From positions 59,318,027 to 59,382,026 of the forward strand of contig JAKSZU010000008.1 in the NCBI GenBank assembly GCA_026018925.1: DNA of 64,000 bases, read 5' to 3'. This document shows positions 11,671-21,900 of this stretch, piece after piece. A model generated the notes under the pieces. That model was not told the origin of the DNA. It was given only the letters and a program-made list of their open reading frames with translations, and ran no database searches. The position numbers and the translations under genes are program-made. This DNA is from Tupaia tana (lineage: Eukaryota > Chordata > Mammalia > Scandentia > Tupaiidae). Within the stretch, counting starts at the first letter, position 1; every line of letters starts with the position of its first letter.

Positions 11671-11803
11671 CTCCATTTTCTATTTGTTATCTTTGTTCTT
11701 TGTGTTCACTTTTTCTCTTTGTTTCTGCTTTTCTGGTTTTAATTGAGTGTTTTATATGATTGAATTCTATTTTTTCCTCAGCAAATTTATTGTACATCTT
11801 TTA

Positions 11804-12064
11804 TTTTTTATTTATTTTTTTTTTAAAGATTTTTGCTACAGGGTGTGTGTGCTCACTTGAGAGACAGACAGAACGTGAGAAATCACCCCCCTCCCCCAGA
11901 GGGGATGGTCACTACACAATCCCTTCTCCTCAAATTTTCCTCACGGGATTTTGGGCATGCATGCAAGTGTACTACAAGAGTTTAAGCCACCAGGTCTGGG
12001 ACTTGAACCATAGTCAACTATGTGGGAATCCAGCTACATAACCATTATACCATCTGCTGGTCCC
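11804..12064 (-). mobile_element. tRNA-headed SINE, family A, inside the L1
   Basis: Antisense: agatttttgctacagggtg, hairpin cccccagagggg, ggacttgaacc B box, ctgctggtccc. The perfect 16-bp target duplication tattgtacatctttta lies at 11,788-11,803 and 12,065-12,080, within L1 sequence. Confidence 0.95.
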
Positions 12065-12114
12065 TATTGTACATCTTTTAAAAGTATATTTTTGATGGTT
12101 GTTCTAGAGTTTAC

Positions 12115-12115
12115 A

Positions 12116-12151
<36 letters not shown>
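12115..12151. repeat. (TA)n microsatellite
   Basis: About 18 ta units at the junction between the old L1 and half-L1 copy 2. Confidence 0.9.
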
Positions 12152-12155
<4 letters not shown>

Positions 12156-12169
12156 TCCTTTGTTTTTTT

Positions 12170-12520
12170 TTAAATTTATTTATTTGCATTCATTCTCTGA
12201 ACATCATTACAGCATACAAAATGAGATTTTCCATCCAAATTACACTATATATTGTCTCAATCAAGCACATCAACAAACATGTTATTGTCAGCAAATGATC
12301 TTCCATTTCTTGTCTTCTGTATGTTTTGCTTTTTTCCCCCCATCCTAGATTCTCTATCTCTTACCCTCTGTCATCTCCCACTCTCCTCCCACAGTCTCTG
12401 GTATCTATGTTTGCTTTCTATACTGTTTTATCCTCACATTTTGTTGTAACACCAAAGACCCTAATCAATCCAAATACCCTCATAGCAAACACAGGTGATA
12501 CCCACATTTCCATGAACACA
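12170..12520 (-). repeat. half-L1 3' module A, copy 2
   Basis: Aligns by eye to module A of copy 1: 'tttgcattcattctctga', 'catacaaaatgagat', 'tcaatcaagcacatc', 'ctctcctcccaca', and then the spacer containing 'ctataaagtagc' and 'ctactgcagtcat', shared with 9,370-9,413 in copy 1. Confidence 0.8.
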
Positions 12521-12604
12521 AATCTTACTTTACGCATCCTATAAAGTAGCCCCTAGCTGTGGCTACATATCCTACTGCAGTCATTGAATAGATACATTTT
12601 TTTT

Positions 12605-12905
12605 TTCTGAAACTTTTTTTTTGTAACTCAATTTACATTCCTTCCCTAAGCTTCATCACAGCATACAAAATGCAATCTCCCATCCAGTACACACTGCATA
12701 GTGATACAATCATGCACATTACAAAAAATTTTCCATTACTAGTTCCTAGAATTACTTCCACCCCTCTTTCTGACCCTCTGTCCCTTCCCACCCTCCTCTC
12801 ACACCACCTCCGATGTCTACAATTGTCCTTCATTCCCTTCCCACCCACGTTGCATTGATCACACAATTTCCTATATAATCTAACTACTTTCAATGGTGCG
12901 TTCAC
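12605..12905 (-). repeat. half-L1 3' module B, copy 2
   Basis: Aligns to module B of copy 1: 'aatttacattcctt', 'cagcatacaaaatg', 'cttcccaccctcctctcaca', 'ttgatcacacaatttc', 'ataatctaactactttcaat'. Confidence 0.8.
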
Positions 12906-13161
12906 TCATTACTACTAAGAAAACCAGTTTTAACTTAACTCAAAGAAATGCCAAGGAACTTTGCTTAAAGCCAGGAAACAAGTTAGGATTCTGTTCAAAT
13001 GGAAGGTGCATGAACCTATCAGTCTCATGTACTTTTATCTTCTGTTCTGGTTCAATTTTCCTGATTAAATTCTGGGATATAATATTCAACTCCAGACTTG
13101 TCCCTCTGATTAAGTTGGCCACTTTCATAGTTTTTTGACTCTTATTTCCGTGTGTCTGTGT

Positions 13162-14163
13162 TTAATTTTCTTGATACAGCACACCCTTGAGAACTTCTTG
13201 GAGATCTGGTCTGGTGCTGGTAAATTCTTTCAGGTTTTGTTTATCTGAGAATGTTCTTGTCTTTTCTTCCCACCTGAAAGATAATCTTGCCGGGTACAGT
13301 ATTCTTGGCTGAAATTGCTTCTCTCGTAACACTTTGAATATATTTTCCCATTCTCTCCTCGCTCGCATTGTTTCTGATGAGAGATCTGCTGTTAGCCTGA
13401 TGGGATGTCCTTTGTAGGTAACTTGATGTTTCTCTCTTGCCAATCTTAGTATCTTGTCTTTGTCTGCGGTTTTGGTCAACCTGGCTATAATGTGTCTTGG
13501 AGAAGATCTTCTTGGGTTGATTCTATTTGGGGTCCTTTGTATTTCCTGGGACTGGATCTTCGAATGCCTCTCTAGGTTTGGAAAGTTTTCTTGCAGGATT
13601 TCATGGAATAGATTATCAATGCCCTTATGGGTCTCTTCACCTTCTGGAATGCCAATTATCCGGATATTTGGACATTTGATGGTATCCAGTACTTCTCGCA
13701 TATCATTCTCAAATTTTTGAGCCATTTTCTCAGTCTTCGTGGTGGACTTTTCTAAGCCAGCCATTTTCTCTTCTACATCTGAGATTCTATTTTCTGAATG
13801 ATCTAGTCTGCTTTTAATACTTTCAAGGGAGATTTTGACTTCTTGTATTATAGACTTCATCTCTAGCAGTTCCGTTTGAGTCTTTTGTAAAGTGTGTAAT
13901 TCCTCTTTTAGATCTTGCAAGAATTTCCTCATCTCCTGGAACTCGGCAACTTCTTTCTCCTTTCTCTTTAGCAGTTCATTATCCCTCTTTTCTTCCATCT
14001 CTGTTAGCTTTGACATTATGAATGTTCTAAATTCCTTATCAGACATTTCCATGACTTTCACTGAACTGCTTGTGGATGAAGGAGAGTTACTCTTTTCCAT
14101 TGGAGGAGAGGTATTTTCTCGTTTTCCCATATTTCTCGTGATCTGACGGTGACTTCTTGACAT
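13162..14163 (-). CDS. LINE-1-type ORF1 protein (RNA-binding chaperone), intact
   Basis: An uninterrupted frame of 333 codons encodes an L1 ORF1p. In the family this protein forms a coiled-coil trimer, coats its own RNA in cytoplasmic particles and assists target-primed reverse transcription. Visible here: a basic, serine/proline-rich N-terminus (residues 1-35); a heptad-rich coiled coil (about 38-160, e.g. LTEMEEKRDNELLKRKEKE); an RRM (about 165-250) with IRIIGIPEGEE and PRHIIARLTKT; and the C-terminal domain (about 255-333) with RREWENIFKVLREK and FQPRILYPARLSF. The length matches the usual 330-340 residues. The first ATG (14,163) has a weak context; the ATG at codon 12 (14,128-14,130) has A at -3 and G at +4 and opens MGKREN, like the canonical MGK start, so it is the likelier initiator (322 aa). 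No ORF2 follows: the downstream DNA is a linker and two 3' modules. Whether it is expressed is unknown. Confidence 0.9.
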   Translation of the reverse strand: MSRSHRQITRNMGKRENTSPPMEKSNSPSSTSSSVKVMEMSDKEFRTFIMSKLTEMEEKRDNELLKRKEKEVAEFQEMRKFLQDLKEELHTLQKTQTELLEMKSIIQEVKISLESIKSRLDHSENRISDVEEKMAGLEKSTTKTEKMAQKFENDMREVLDTIKCPNIRIIGIPEGEETHKGIDNLFHEILQENFPNLERHSKIQSQEIQRTPNRINPRRSSPRHIIARLTKTADKDKILRLAREKHQVTYKGHPIRLTADLSSETMRARREWENIFKVLREKQFQPRILYPARLSFRWEEKTRTFSDKQNLKEFTSTRPDLQEVLKGVLYQEN

Positions 14164-14466
14164 CTGATGAATGGCGTGTTTCTTTCAAATTCTTGAAGTT
14201 AAGCCTCAATGTTCAGGAGCAAGCAGACAGAGGTGTTCTAGAATCTGATTGCTGTTCTGTTGTGATCGCACACTAGCTTTGCTTGCTGGAGGCTGAATTA
14301 TGAGTAGAAAATCTTCATTTCTCCTGTGCCCTGAAATATCTAGTTCCCAGTTTCCATGAGGAATCTTCTCAGAGAATGGCTCAACTCTCCTCCAGTGTCT
14401 ATTTTTTTGACTAAATTAAGTATGCCTTCAAATAGCACTATATTGCTTTATGGGCAGCACAGATAA

Positions 14467-14737
14467 TTTTTTTTTTCTTTTTTTGGAGAGGTTTTTTGCT
14501 ATAGGGCATGTACGCTTGCCAGACAGACAGAGACAGACAGAGAGACAGAAAGCGAGAAATCACCCCCCAGGGGGGCTGGCCATGCCGCAATCCCTTTTCC
14601 TCCATTCTCCTCTTGGGATCTTGGGCACGCACGCACATGCGCCCGGCGTGAGTTTTAAGCCACCGGGTCCGGGACTCGAACCACGACCGACTACGTGGGA
14701 GTCCAGCGACATAGCCGTTACTCTAACTGCTGGTCCC
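14467..14737 (-). mobile_element. tRNA-headed SINE, family A, inside the L1
   Basis: Young-looking antisense copy with ccccccaggggggctgg hairpin, CpG-containing head (ccgggtccgggactcgaac) and ctgctggtccc end. The target duplication cagataa is at 14,460-14,466 and 14,738-14,744. Confidence 0.94.
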
Positions 14738-15037
14738 CAGATAACTTTTAACTGAATATTCCCAATTCTTCCCTCTTGCTTTTCCTGTCATTCATTTTAC
14801 TTACCCATATATTATAAGCATTTAATACACGAGTACTATTATTCATTTTAATAGTTGGAAGATACTTTTATTTTTTAGTCTTAAATGATTATTTTGCTAG
14901 ATATGGTGTTTCTTTTTCTTTCACCACTTTAAAGATTTTAGTCCACTCTCTTCTTGTTTGTATAGTTTCTGATAAGAAGTTCTGTAATTCTTACCCTTAT
15001 TTCTGTATCTAAGGTTTTTTTTTCCTTCAACTTCTTT

Positions 15038-15063
15038 TCCTTTCTTCCTGCCTTTCTTCCTTC

Positions 15064-15128
<65 letters not shown>

Positions 15129-15409
15129 TTCCTTCCTTCCTTTCTTTCTTTCTTTCTTTTGAGAGGTTATTGCTATAGGGTGTGTGTGCTCTCCAGAAAG
15201 ACAGAGAGTGACAGAGACAGAAAGCGAGAAATCACCCCTCAGGGGGGATGGCCATGCTGCAATCCATTCTCCTCCATTCTCCTCTCAGGATCTTGGGCAC
15301 ACACGCACACGCAGCAGGTGTGAGTTTAAGCTACTGGGTACGGGACTTGAACCGTGGTCAACTACATGGGAGTCCAACGACATAGCCATTACACTAACTG
15401 CTGGTTCCT
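15038..15409 (-). mobile_element. tRNA-headed SINE, family A, with (TTTC)n tail
   Basis: The tail has become a (ttcc/tttc)n microsatellite of about 110 bp (15,045-15,158), followed by gagaggttattgctatagg, the hairpin cccctcaggggggatgg and ctgctggttcc. The near-perfect duplication ca(a/g)cttcttt flanks it within L1 sequence. Confidence 0.9.
15045..15160. repeat. (TTTC)n microsatellite in a SINE tail
   Basis: More than 20 tttc/ttcc units that derive from the A-rich tail of the antisense SINE. Confidence 0.95.
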
Positions 15410-15812
15410 CAGCTTCTTTTAAAATTTTCTCCTTGTCTTTGTTTTTCTGCAGCTTGATTGTAATATTTTAGGAGTCTGTGTATGGTTTGTATATTGTATT
15501 TATCCTGCTTGGTGTTCTGTGAGTTTCTTGGATCTGTTTGGTTTGGTGTCTGTCGTGATTTTAGAGTATCTTAGTAATTACTACTTTAAATATTTCTTTC
15601 TGTTCATTTCTTTCTTCTTCTGTATTACAGTTATATGTAGGTTGCACCTTTTAACCTTGTCCCATTGTTGTATGCTCTCTTACTTGTCTTTTTTCCTTAT
15701 ATTTTAGTTTCGGAAATTTTGATGGACCTATCTTCAATTTCATGAATCTTTCTACACTGTGCTATGTCTACTAATGAGCCAATTAAAGGCACTGCTCATC
15801 TGGTATGGTGCC

Positions 15813-15857
15813 TTTTTTTTCTTCTTTAAAATTTTGCCATGAGATCTGTGTGCTCAC

Positions 15858-15955
<98 letters not shown>

Positions 15956-16130
15956 AAGTAAGAAATTATCCCCCCACCCCTGGTGGGATGGCTACACTGC
16001 AATACCTTGGGATTTGGGGCATGCTCACACATGTGCTGGGCATGATTTTTAACCCGCCAGGTCTGGGACTCAGCCTGCTGATTTGGTCATGTGGGATTTT
16101 GCTGCCTTAACCTCCATGCCATCTGCTGAC
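15813..16130 (-). mobile_element. tRNA-headed SINE, family A variant, expanded by (GA)n
   Basis: Antisense: gccatgagatctgtgtgctc, a long (ga)n run, aagtaagaaattatccccc, a diverged head with B-box remnant (tctgggactcagcc) and ccatctgctgac. The GA-rich body segment has grown from about 25 to about 95 bp. Confidence 0.78.
15857..15951. repeat. (GA)n microsatellite
   Basis: About 95 bp of ga repeats lying where the other family A copies carry a short gacagagagacag segment. Confidence 0.97.
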
Positions 16131-17440
16131 TTTTTTTTATTTCCAGTGTTTTCTTTTGATTTTATTTCTTTACACATCTGTTTGTGCAGATTGTTTATTC
16201 TTTTTCATCAAATTTTCTAACATATTAATGACAGTTATTATAAAATCTCATTTGGATAAATCCAATCTCTATATCATGTCTGCCTCTGAGTATAACAATG
16301 ATTACTTTGTTTTTCTGAGATATATTTTCTCTTTTCTTTTTTGGCTAAATGCCTACTAGGTTGAAAGTCGGGCATGCCAGAGATAAATGAGTCATAAGTA
16401 CAAAGACTTATGTTAAATAGGAGGTTATGCATAAGAATTGGGCTGTATATGTTTGCTAGAAGCTTCCACTCCCTCTAGTGTCCTTGTTTTACTTTGGGCT
16501 TCCCTAAGTATTCCTCCTTAAAGGGAATTTAGTTCTTGCAGCACTATCAACTATAATCTACTGTTATTATACTGGAGACATGTTGATATAATAGTACGGT
16601 TTTGGAGAGAGCAAACATTCTATAATATTCAATTAAATATCAGTCTTTTAGTGAGTCTGTGTCTTGGGGTTGTGACTCTCACAATAGTTCCTTCAATTGT
16701 CTATCTTTTTCCTCATTTCTACTTTCTTCTGACTATAGTATTTGCAATCTGTTTCCTTACAGCCCTAATCCATTTTAACTACTAGGGAAAGTGGATGAGA
16801 GCTTGAGTTGGGTAAATATTCTTTACTTAGGTGGAAAGGCTCTGACAAAGTCTTGTCCTCCTGAGAAGGCCTTTGTTATGGGGAAGGCTCTTGGTATATT
16901 TCAAAATGATTACTTTTCCCTTTGCCCTACCAGAACCATGAGGGATTTTTCCTGGATCTTTAACGTAAGAACTTGGGATTTCTGCAGATAAAGTCCACAA
17001 AAATGTGAGACATGACCTAAGACAGCAGCTTCTGGAGTCTCATACTCTCATATTACTCTATATTCAGTCTCCAGGAACTCATTAAAATGATCCTGTAAGT
17101 GTTTTTTACCAGGTTATGGCTCAAGCCACTTTTGCCTTAAGAAGCAGTCAATGGCTTTGACTCTCTTGATGTACCTGTTTCCATATTTTGAACTGGAAAT
17201 TTTTCTCTGAGACCTAAGTTCCTTGATGGGTTCAAGAAAAGACATTGATTTTTAGTTGTTCAGCCTTTTCTTGTTGCAAAATGGGAATGACAGCTTCCAA
17301 GCTCTATCAGAGTGGTGCTGAAATCAGAAGTTCCATTTTCTTCTTTTTAACTTTTCTTTCTAGTCTCCAATTTTTATTGCTTGTTCTAATTGTCATTACA
17401 AAATTCTTTTTTCTTTCTCAAATGTATATCTTTTTAGAAT

Positions 17441-17756
17441 GTTGAGTACTTTAAAGTTCATTCTGGCAAACAAATATGAATTTATTGTCATAAACACATT
17501 TCACAATGGTTGGTAGTTACACAAGCTTACGCTATCTGAATGATTCCTTTTTACATTATTTTGCCCACAGGATCGTCGAGAGATTAACATTACTTTCATT
17601 CACATATGAACCACACTGGCGGCAATGAATTCATTTATAGCAAAACATGCATTAGTAACTTACCCTGACTTAAAGGGAAAAATAATAGTATAAGAAGTAT
17701 CAATCCTAAACTAGTAAAGAGCATTGTTAGTAGTGAACCTGAAATGTATCAGTGAA
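17441..17756. other. unassigned sequence
   Basis: No gene or repeat recognised between the L1 5' end and the next LTR fragment. Confidence 0.4.
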
Positions 17757-18055
17757 TATTATGATTTGGATAATGGTTTGTCTCCCAAAGGTTCATGTTT
17801 TTGAATTTGGTCCTGGTTGCCTGCTGATTGGCTCATAAAAGCGTTGACCCTGTGAATGGATTGATGCTGTACTTTGAGAGGCTGTGAGGGAGAGATGCTT
17901 GCAACTCTGTCTCTGCATGTGCTCACTAATTTCTCTGTGTCTGCCTCTAAGGCAGGCCTGAGGTCAGTCCTCCACCTTTGAACTTCACAGTCACTAGAAT
18001 TGTGAGGCAAATAAATATCTATTACTTTCTAAATCATATATGCAAAGCCCAAAAG
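17757..18055 (+). mobile_element. old LTR fragment, ERVL-MaLR type
   Basis: Order typical of MaLR LTRs: 'tatgatttggataatggtttg', '...gttcatgtttttgaatttgg', 'ctcataaaagcg', a CT-rich middle and the 3' part 'agaattgtgaggcaaataaa'. Diverged; no viral gene present. Confidence 0.6.
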
Positions 18056-18430
18056 CAATAGTATTTGTGTGTTGTTAAAAGCAAGCACAAACAAACAAAA
18101 ATACGTAAGAACATCTACCTTGGGCATGGCTATTTAATTGAGAATATATTTCCTTAAATCAATTTTAATAGTATAAAATTTAAATCATCCTTGGGAAATA
18201 AGAGTGTTTCATTTTCTTAAGAAGATAAAGGAAATATTTTGCTCCCCTTATTGATCTGTTTGGTAGATTTAGTCTATTTGCTCATGCTAGAACATAGGAA
18301 TTGTCCTTAACACCTTCTTCTATGTTATACATTCATTCAAAAATGACCTAGCCTCAGTGAATTTGATGAACAAAATGCATCTTGCATCTATTCTGTAATT
18401 TTGTTTTTTTACCTTTCCACTACCACTATT
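18056..18430. other. unassigned sequence
   Basis: Nothing recognised; possibly more diverged L2 toward its right side. Confidence 0.35.
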
Positions 18431-18995
18431 TTTTAATCTGTATTTCTATGATAGCCTCCTAACTATTCTTACAGTATTTTGCTTTTCTCAAAATCATCCT
18501 CCATACAGCGGGTAGAATGTTTGTCTAGGAATATAGATGGTACCATGGGACTCAACTACAACTATATCATAATCCCCATTCATTACAGATTGAATCTAAA
18601 ATTATCACCATGATGTAAAAGGTCCTTGGAAGACATACTAGGTTTTTATGTGTTTTCCAATGTATTTTCATTTGCTATTCTCACTGCTTGTAATATGCCA
18701 CTCCCCCTCTCTCCCAAACACCAGATCACATGACAATTCTGTAAATTTCAGGGCAGAACCAATATATCATTTTTTCAAGGAAGTATTTTCTAACTCCATT
18801 GGCTAAATTAACTTTGCCAGATAAATGCATTTTTAACATTCACTTCTCTCTTGGTTGACTTATCAATTTTAAATATAGCATAAAATTTATTTATCACTTC
18901 TCTCCTTCAATGCTATATAAAATTTATCACTTCTCTCCCTCAATAGACTGCTAATTCTTGAGAACTAAGACTATAATTTTGAATCTTTTACTGGA
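18430..18995 (+). mobile_element. L2 fragment, sense
   Basis: Matches the order of the L2 3' region: 'aaaaggtccttgg', 'tcactgcttgtaatatgcc', 'aaggaagtattttctaactcc', 'tttatttatcacttctct', then 'aatagactgctaattcttgag'. About 36 bp around 18,886-18,950 is tandemly duplicated (tatcacttctctcc twice). Confidence 0.65.
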
Positions 18996-21900
18996 CTGTA
19001 AGGATCTCAAAAGGATCTTGAGCACGACAGTCCTTTAACCATTTTAGTTGAATATTTTATTACATATATACAATATAGAAACACACAGAAAATAGAAAGT
19101 AAGTCTGAAAGATCTGATAGGAAATCCCTGATTTCTATACATAAATCCGGAAACTGTATTAGAAAATTAAGTGGCTCAAAATTGATCATCATGTTACAAG
19201 GGATGGGGGATGTTTCCTAGAGAATGAAGACACCTAATTATGTCTGCTCAAGCAGTCTGGTCTCCTTTCAGGTGCAAGAAGCCCCATGGCTGTTGTGAGT
19301 ACCGATGAGCAATATGTAAAAATGGTGCAGGCTGTAAGCACTGCATAGATCTGGAACTACCATTTCCTGGGATTTTAATGCATTCCAATGTGAACTGATG
19401 ACTTTAAGCTTGAATAAGTTTTAAAATTGGAATTATCTGAATGTGCAAGTATTTCTTTCTTTTCTTTTCTTTATTATTATTTTTTTTTAAGTGCAGAAGG
19501 ATCCCATTTTTTCCCCAGTGACTTGAGATTTCTTTGGTGAATAAGAAAAATTCTGCACTGAATGGGAGACTGCCTTGAATTGTTTCATTTTTTTACTGTA
19601 GGGCTTGTCCCTCAAAAGCCTTTGTGGTCTAGGCAGTTGCCCTGTAGGAGAGGCTGTGAAGGACTGTGAATTCATAAAATGCTAGGAGCAGATTCTGAAG
19701 CAAGATGTCACTCATAATCAATTCGCAGTCTAGTGTATGGCCTTGAATGAGAAAGTCAAATAAGCTTTCATGGAATTAGGATGCTACCTGCTTGATTTCT
19801 TCTTCATGAATGTTAAGATGATCTGTCCATCAAGACAGAATGCCCTTTCCTATGCAGCCTTTATTTGCGATTCTCAGACTCAGTGTGGTATATGGAGAAG
19901 CTAAAATTATGAGGCAAGAGACTGACTCATGATTTGGTTTAGAAGGGTGTATGACGATTTAGTTTAAGCAGCTTTACAAAAATGTGTGATCCAAGAAGCA
20001 TTTTCATTAGCTGGTTTGTATTTCACTAGCTATTTAAACTTCTCTTGCTTCTACGCTAGTGAACACAGTATAACACATCCTACAAATGGGTACAGCTTAT
20101 CTGGGTAAACTTTGGTAAGTTTGTTTTAGCATTCCTGCCTAGTGTTTTACGTGTTTGTGCTCATTTCCTTTAGGCTTTAGGAAAGACCCAATTTAAATCT
20201 ATTTGTTTGAGAAGAGACTCAACTTAGGTCTATTTAATCCAAGTCTATTTGTTTCCTGATCTTTCTGAGGGTAAATAGAGCTGTACAATCATCCAGAATC
20301 ATCCATCTCACAACTTGCTCAGAAATTCTGGGGAGTGCCAAGTCTGGGTATTCAGTACATGCTTATTGATCAAGTAATTGATAGAACCAACAAGAATTGT
20401 AAGCCATGTTATCTGTATTTTGCAACCTGGAACTTGAATGTATGAGTCACTAATATAAGTCAGGGTGTTATATGCCGTTTCCTTTCTTTTCCTGTTTCCA
20501 TGAATTACACTAAATTATGTAAAAGGGTGATTTTTCCTGTATGCTTAGATATTAACACATCACAAATATCTCTGCTTTAGTAGAATTTGATGAAGCAGGT
20601 GAGTTAAATGAAAAAAGTATAAATCTTACTTTATAACATACAAAATAAAGTTATCTTCCTAATTTTAAAACTTAAATGAAAAATTTAAAAAGTTCTGGGC
20701 TCAGGGTAAGTGATTACAGTCACTACATGACCAAGCTAGAGATTGTCTAATGATCTATTTTATATTCACTGAACCCAAATCTGCTATGGAACACACTAGG
20801 CAGCTGACAGGAGACCTTCCTTATAATCTGGGCAGAAATTCTGAAGTAATGAACTATGATCCCAGTGTGGGTACCATAAACTTAGTAATGAATAACACTC
20901 TTTGAACGTCTGGACAAGAAAGATGTCTCACTCCAGGAGGGATGTTTTCCTTTCTGTAACCAAACTGTGCTTAGCTGATATTTGAAGCCTGACTTCACAC
21001 TCCTCAGAGCTCCTCTTTGATCCAATGCTGTTTAGTCAAATTGACTCTGATATGTTTGCAGATTGGAGTGGGGGTTAGAAAAATGCAAGAGTGGGGGTGT
21101 GAACCCATATGTTTCTCTTCAGCTGGGAATTTGCCAATATTTGTCCTCCAAGGATGTAAGATTCCCTTTCCAGTTTTGATTGATCGATGGTAAGGAGAGA
21201 TTCCAATATAGCTTTTGGCTCTAAATGCTTTGGGGAGAGTCCCAAAGAAGAGCCTCAAGGTTGGATATAGTTTGACAAGTAAAATATAGAAAAGGAGATG
21301 AAAGAAATGTCAGCCTGGAGGAATGAACATAGGAATAACTGACTAATGGTCTTCGAGTGTGGAAGCATAGGGCTGATTACTTCTCCAGGCACCCAGAGGG
21401 GGAAAAATGGAAAACAAAAAAAATCACCTAACTGTAGCTTATTGTATGAATACAGAACCTACAAAGAAAATTCTTGTCAGTTAAGTTTATTGAGCTAAAA
21501 AAATAATAATCATCAATGGAAATCATGAAGTGTTTTCCAGGATCTTGATAATGATGGGATTCTTCCTCTTAAAGAAAGAAAGGATTATCTTACATTAAAG
21601 AAAAGTTCATTGACAATACCTGTTAATACATGAATATTTAGTGATTGTGGAGATTATATAATTGTTTTGCAAATATTTACTCTTCACCACCTACTGGGAG
21701 GAATATCCTTCTCTATGATATTGATGTGAAACTTGGCTCTTGACATGTTTTGGACAATGAAATGTGGGTCAAAGTGAAGGGTGTCAATTCTAAGCCTAGA
21801 GATTGTCACACATTTCCACTGCACCCACCTGGTAGCTTCTGACTCCAACCATGAGAAAAACATGGCCCTTCAGTCAGAACCCAAATTGAGGTGAGTACTA

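Larger units (their letters stand above)
8966..11672 (-). mobile_element. half-L1 (HAL1-like) element, copy 1
   Basis: An ORF2-less LINE-1 derivative inserted antisense in the old L1. On its sense (minus) strand the order is 5' UTR (about 11,086-11,672), broken ORF1 (10,119-11,085), non-coding linker (about 9,780-10,118), then two homologous 3' modules (B 9,480-9,775; A 8,971-9,306) and an A-rich end. The host L1 is split exactly at 'gttaccattttct' and resumes at 11,673; the 9-bp duplication ccattttct is present at 8,957-8,965 and 11,673-11,681. No reverse transcriptase or endonuclease sequence follows ORF1. A linker insertion of about 110 bp and a longer 5' UTR distinguish it from copy 2. 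Confidence 0.82.
12162..14398 (-). mobile_element. half-L1 (HAL1-like) element, copy 2, with intact ORF1
   Basis: Same architecture and orientation as copy 1. On the minus strand: 5' UTR (14,164-14,398), ORF1 (14,163-13,162), linker (about 13,161-12,930), module B (12,905-12,605), module A (12,520-12,170) and an A-rich end. The linker block 'tataatattcaactccagac' at about 13,078-13,098 recurs at 10,037-10,056 in copy 1, so the ORF1-to-3'-module junction is shared and predates insertion. L1 ORF2 is absent. The host L1 resumes near 14,399. A target duplication is not clear (tatttattcctttg against tatttttttgac is at best a decayed one). Confidence 0.82.
5040..17440 (-). mobile_element. old LINE-1 in antisense, near full length, with nested insertions
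   Basis: Read on the plus strand, the order is ORF2 3' end (about 5,040-5,600), ORF2 body (5,780-8,960), upstream L1 (11,673-12,160 and 14,399-14,930), ORF1-like antisense (14,930-15,780) and 5' region to about 17,340-17,440. Diagnostic antisense phrases include 'atggtgaataggagtgata' near 6,620, 'gaggatttttgcatgttg' near 7,058, 'gttctagagtttacagtat' near 12,103 and 'gggaatgacagcttccaag' near 17,283. Removing the SINEs, simple repeats and two half-L1 copies leaves about 6 kb, the usual length of an L1. All ORFs are destroyed by many stops. The family looks like an old L1M type; the subfamily cannot be named without alignment. Confidence 0.85.

Noticed and set aside
8966-11672. Independent deletion of ORF2 from ordinary L1 copies
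   Set aside because: Both copies share the same linker after ORF1, so the ORF2-less structure was inherited from a common source.
13162-14163. Host coiled-coil gene or viral gene
   Set aside because: Domain order and conserved blocks are those of LINE-1 ORF1, and the context is retroposon-specific.
14450-14755. ORFs of 60-116 codons recurring with similar peptides (e.g. LLLHSPLGILGTHAHAPG) at many sites
   Set aside because: All coincide with family A SINEs on one strand or the other; the shared peptide is a translated SINE body and not a protein family.
15805-16110. 101-codon ORF rich in Arg-Glu
   Set aside because: It is a translation of the (GA)n microsatellite in a SINE.
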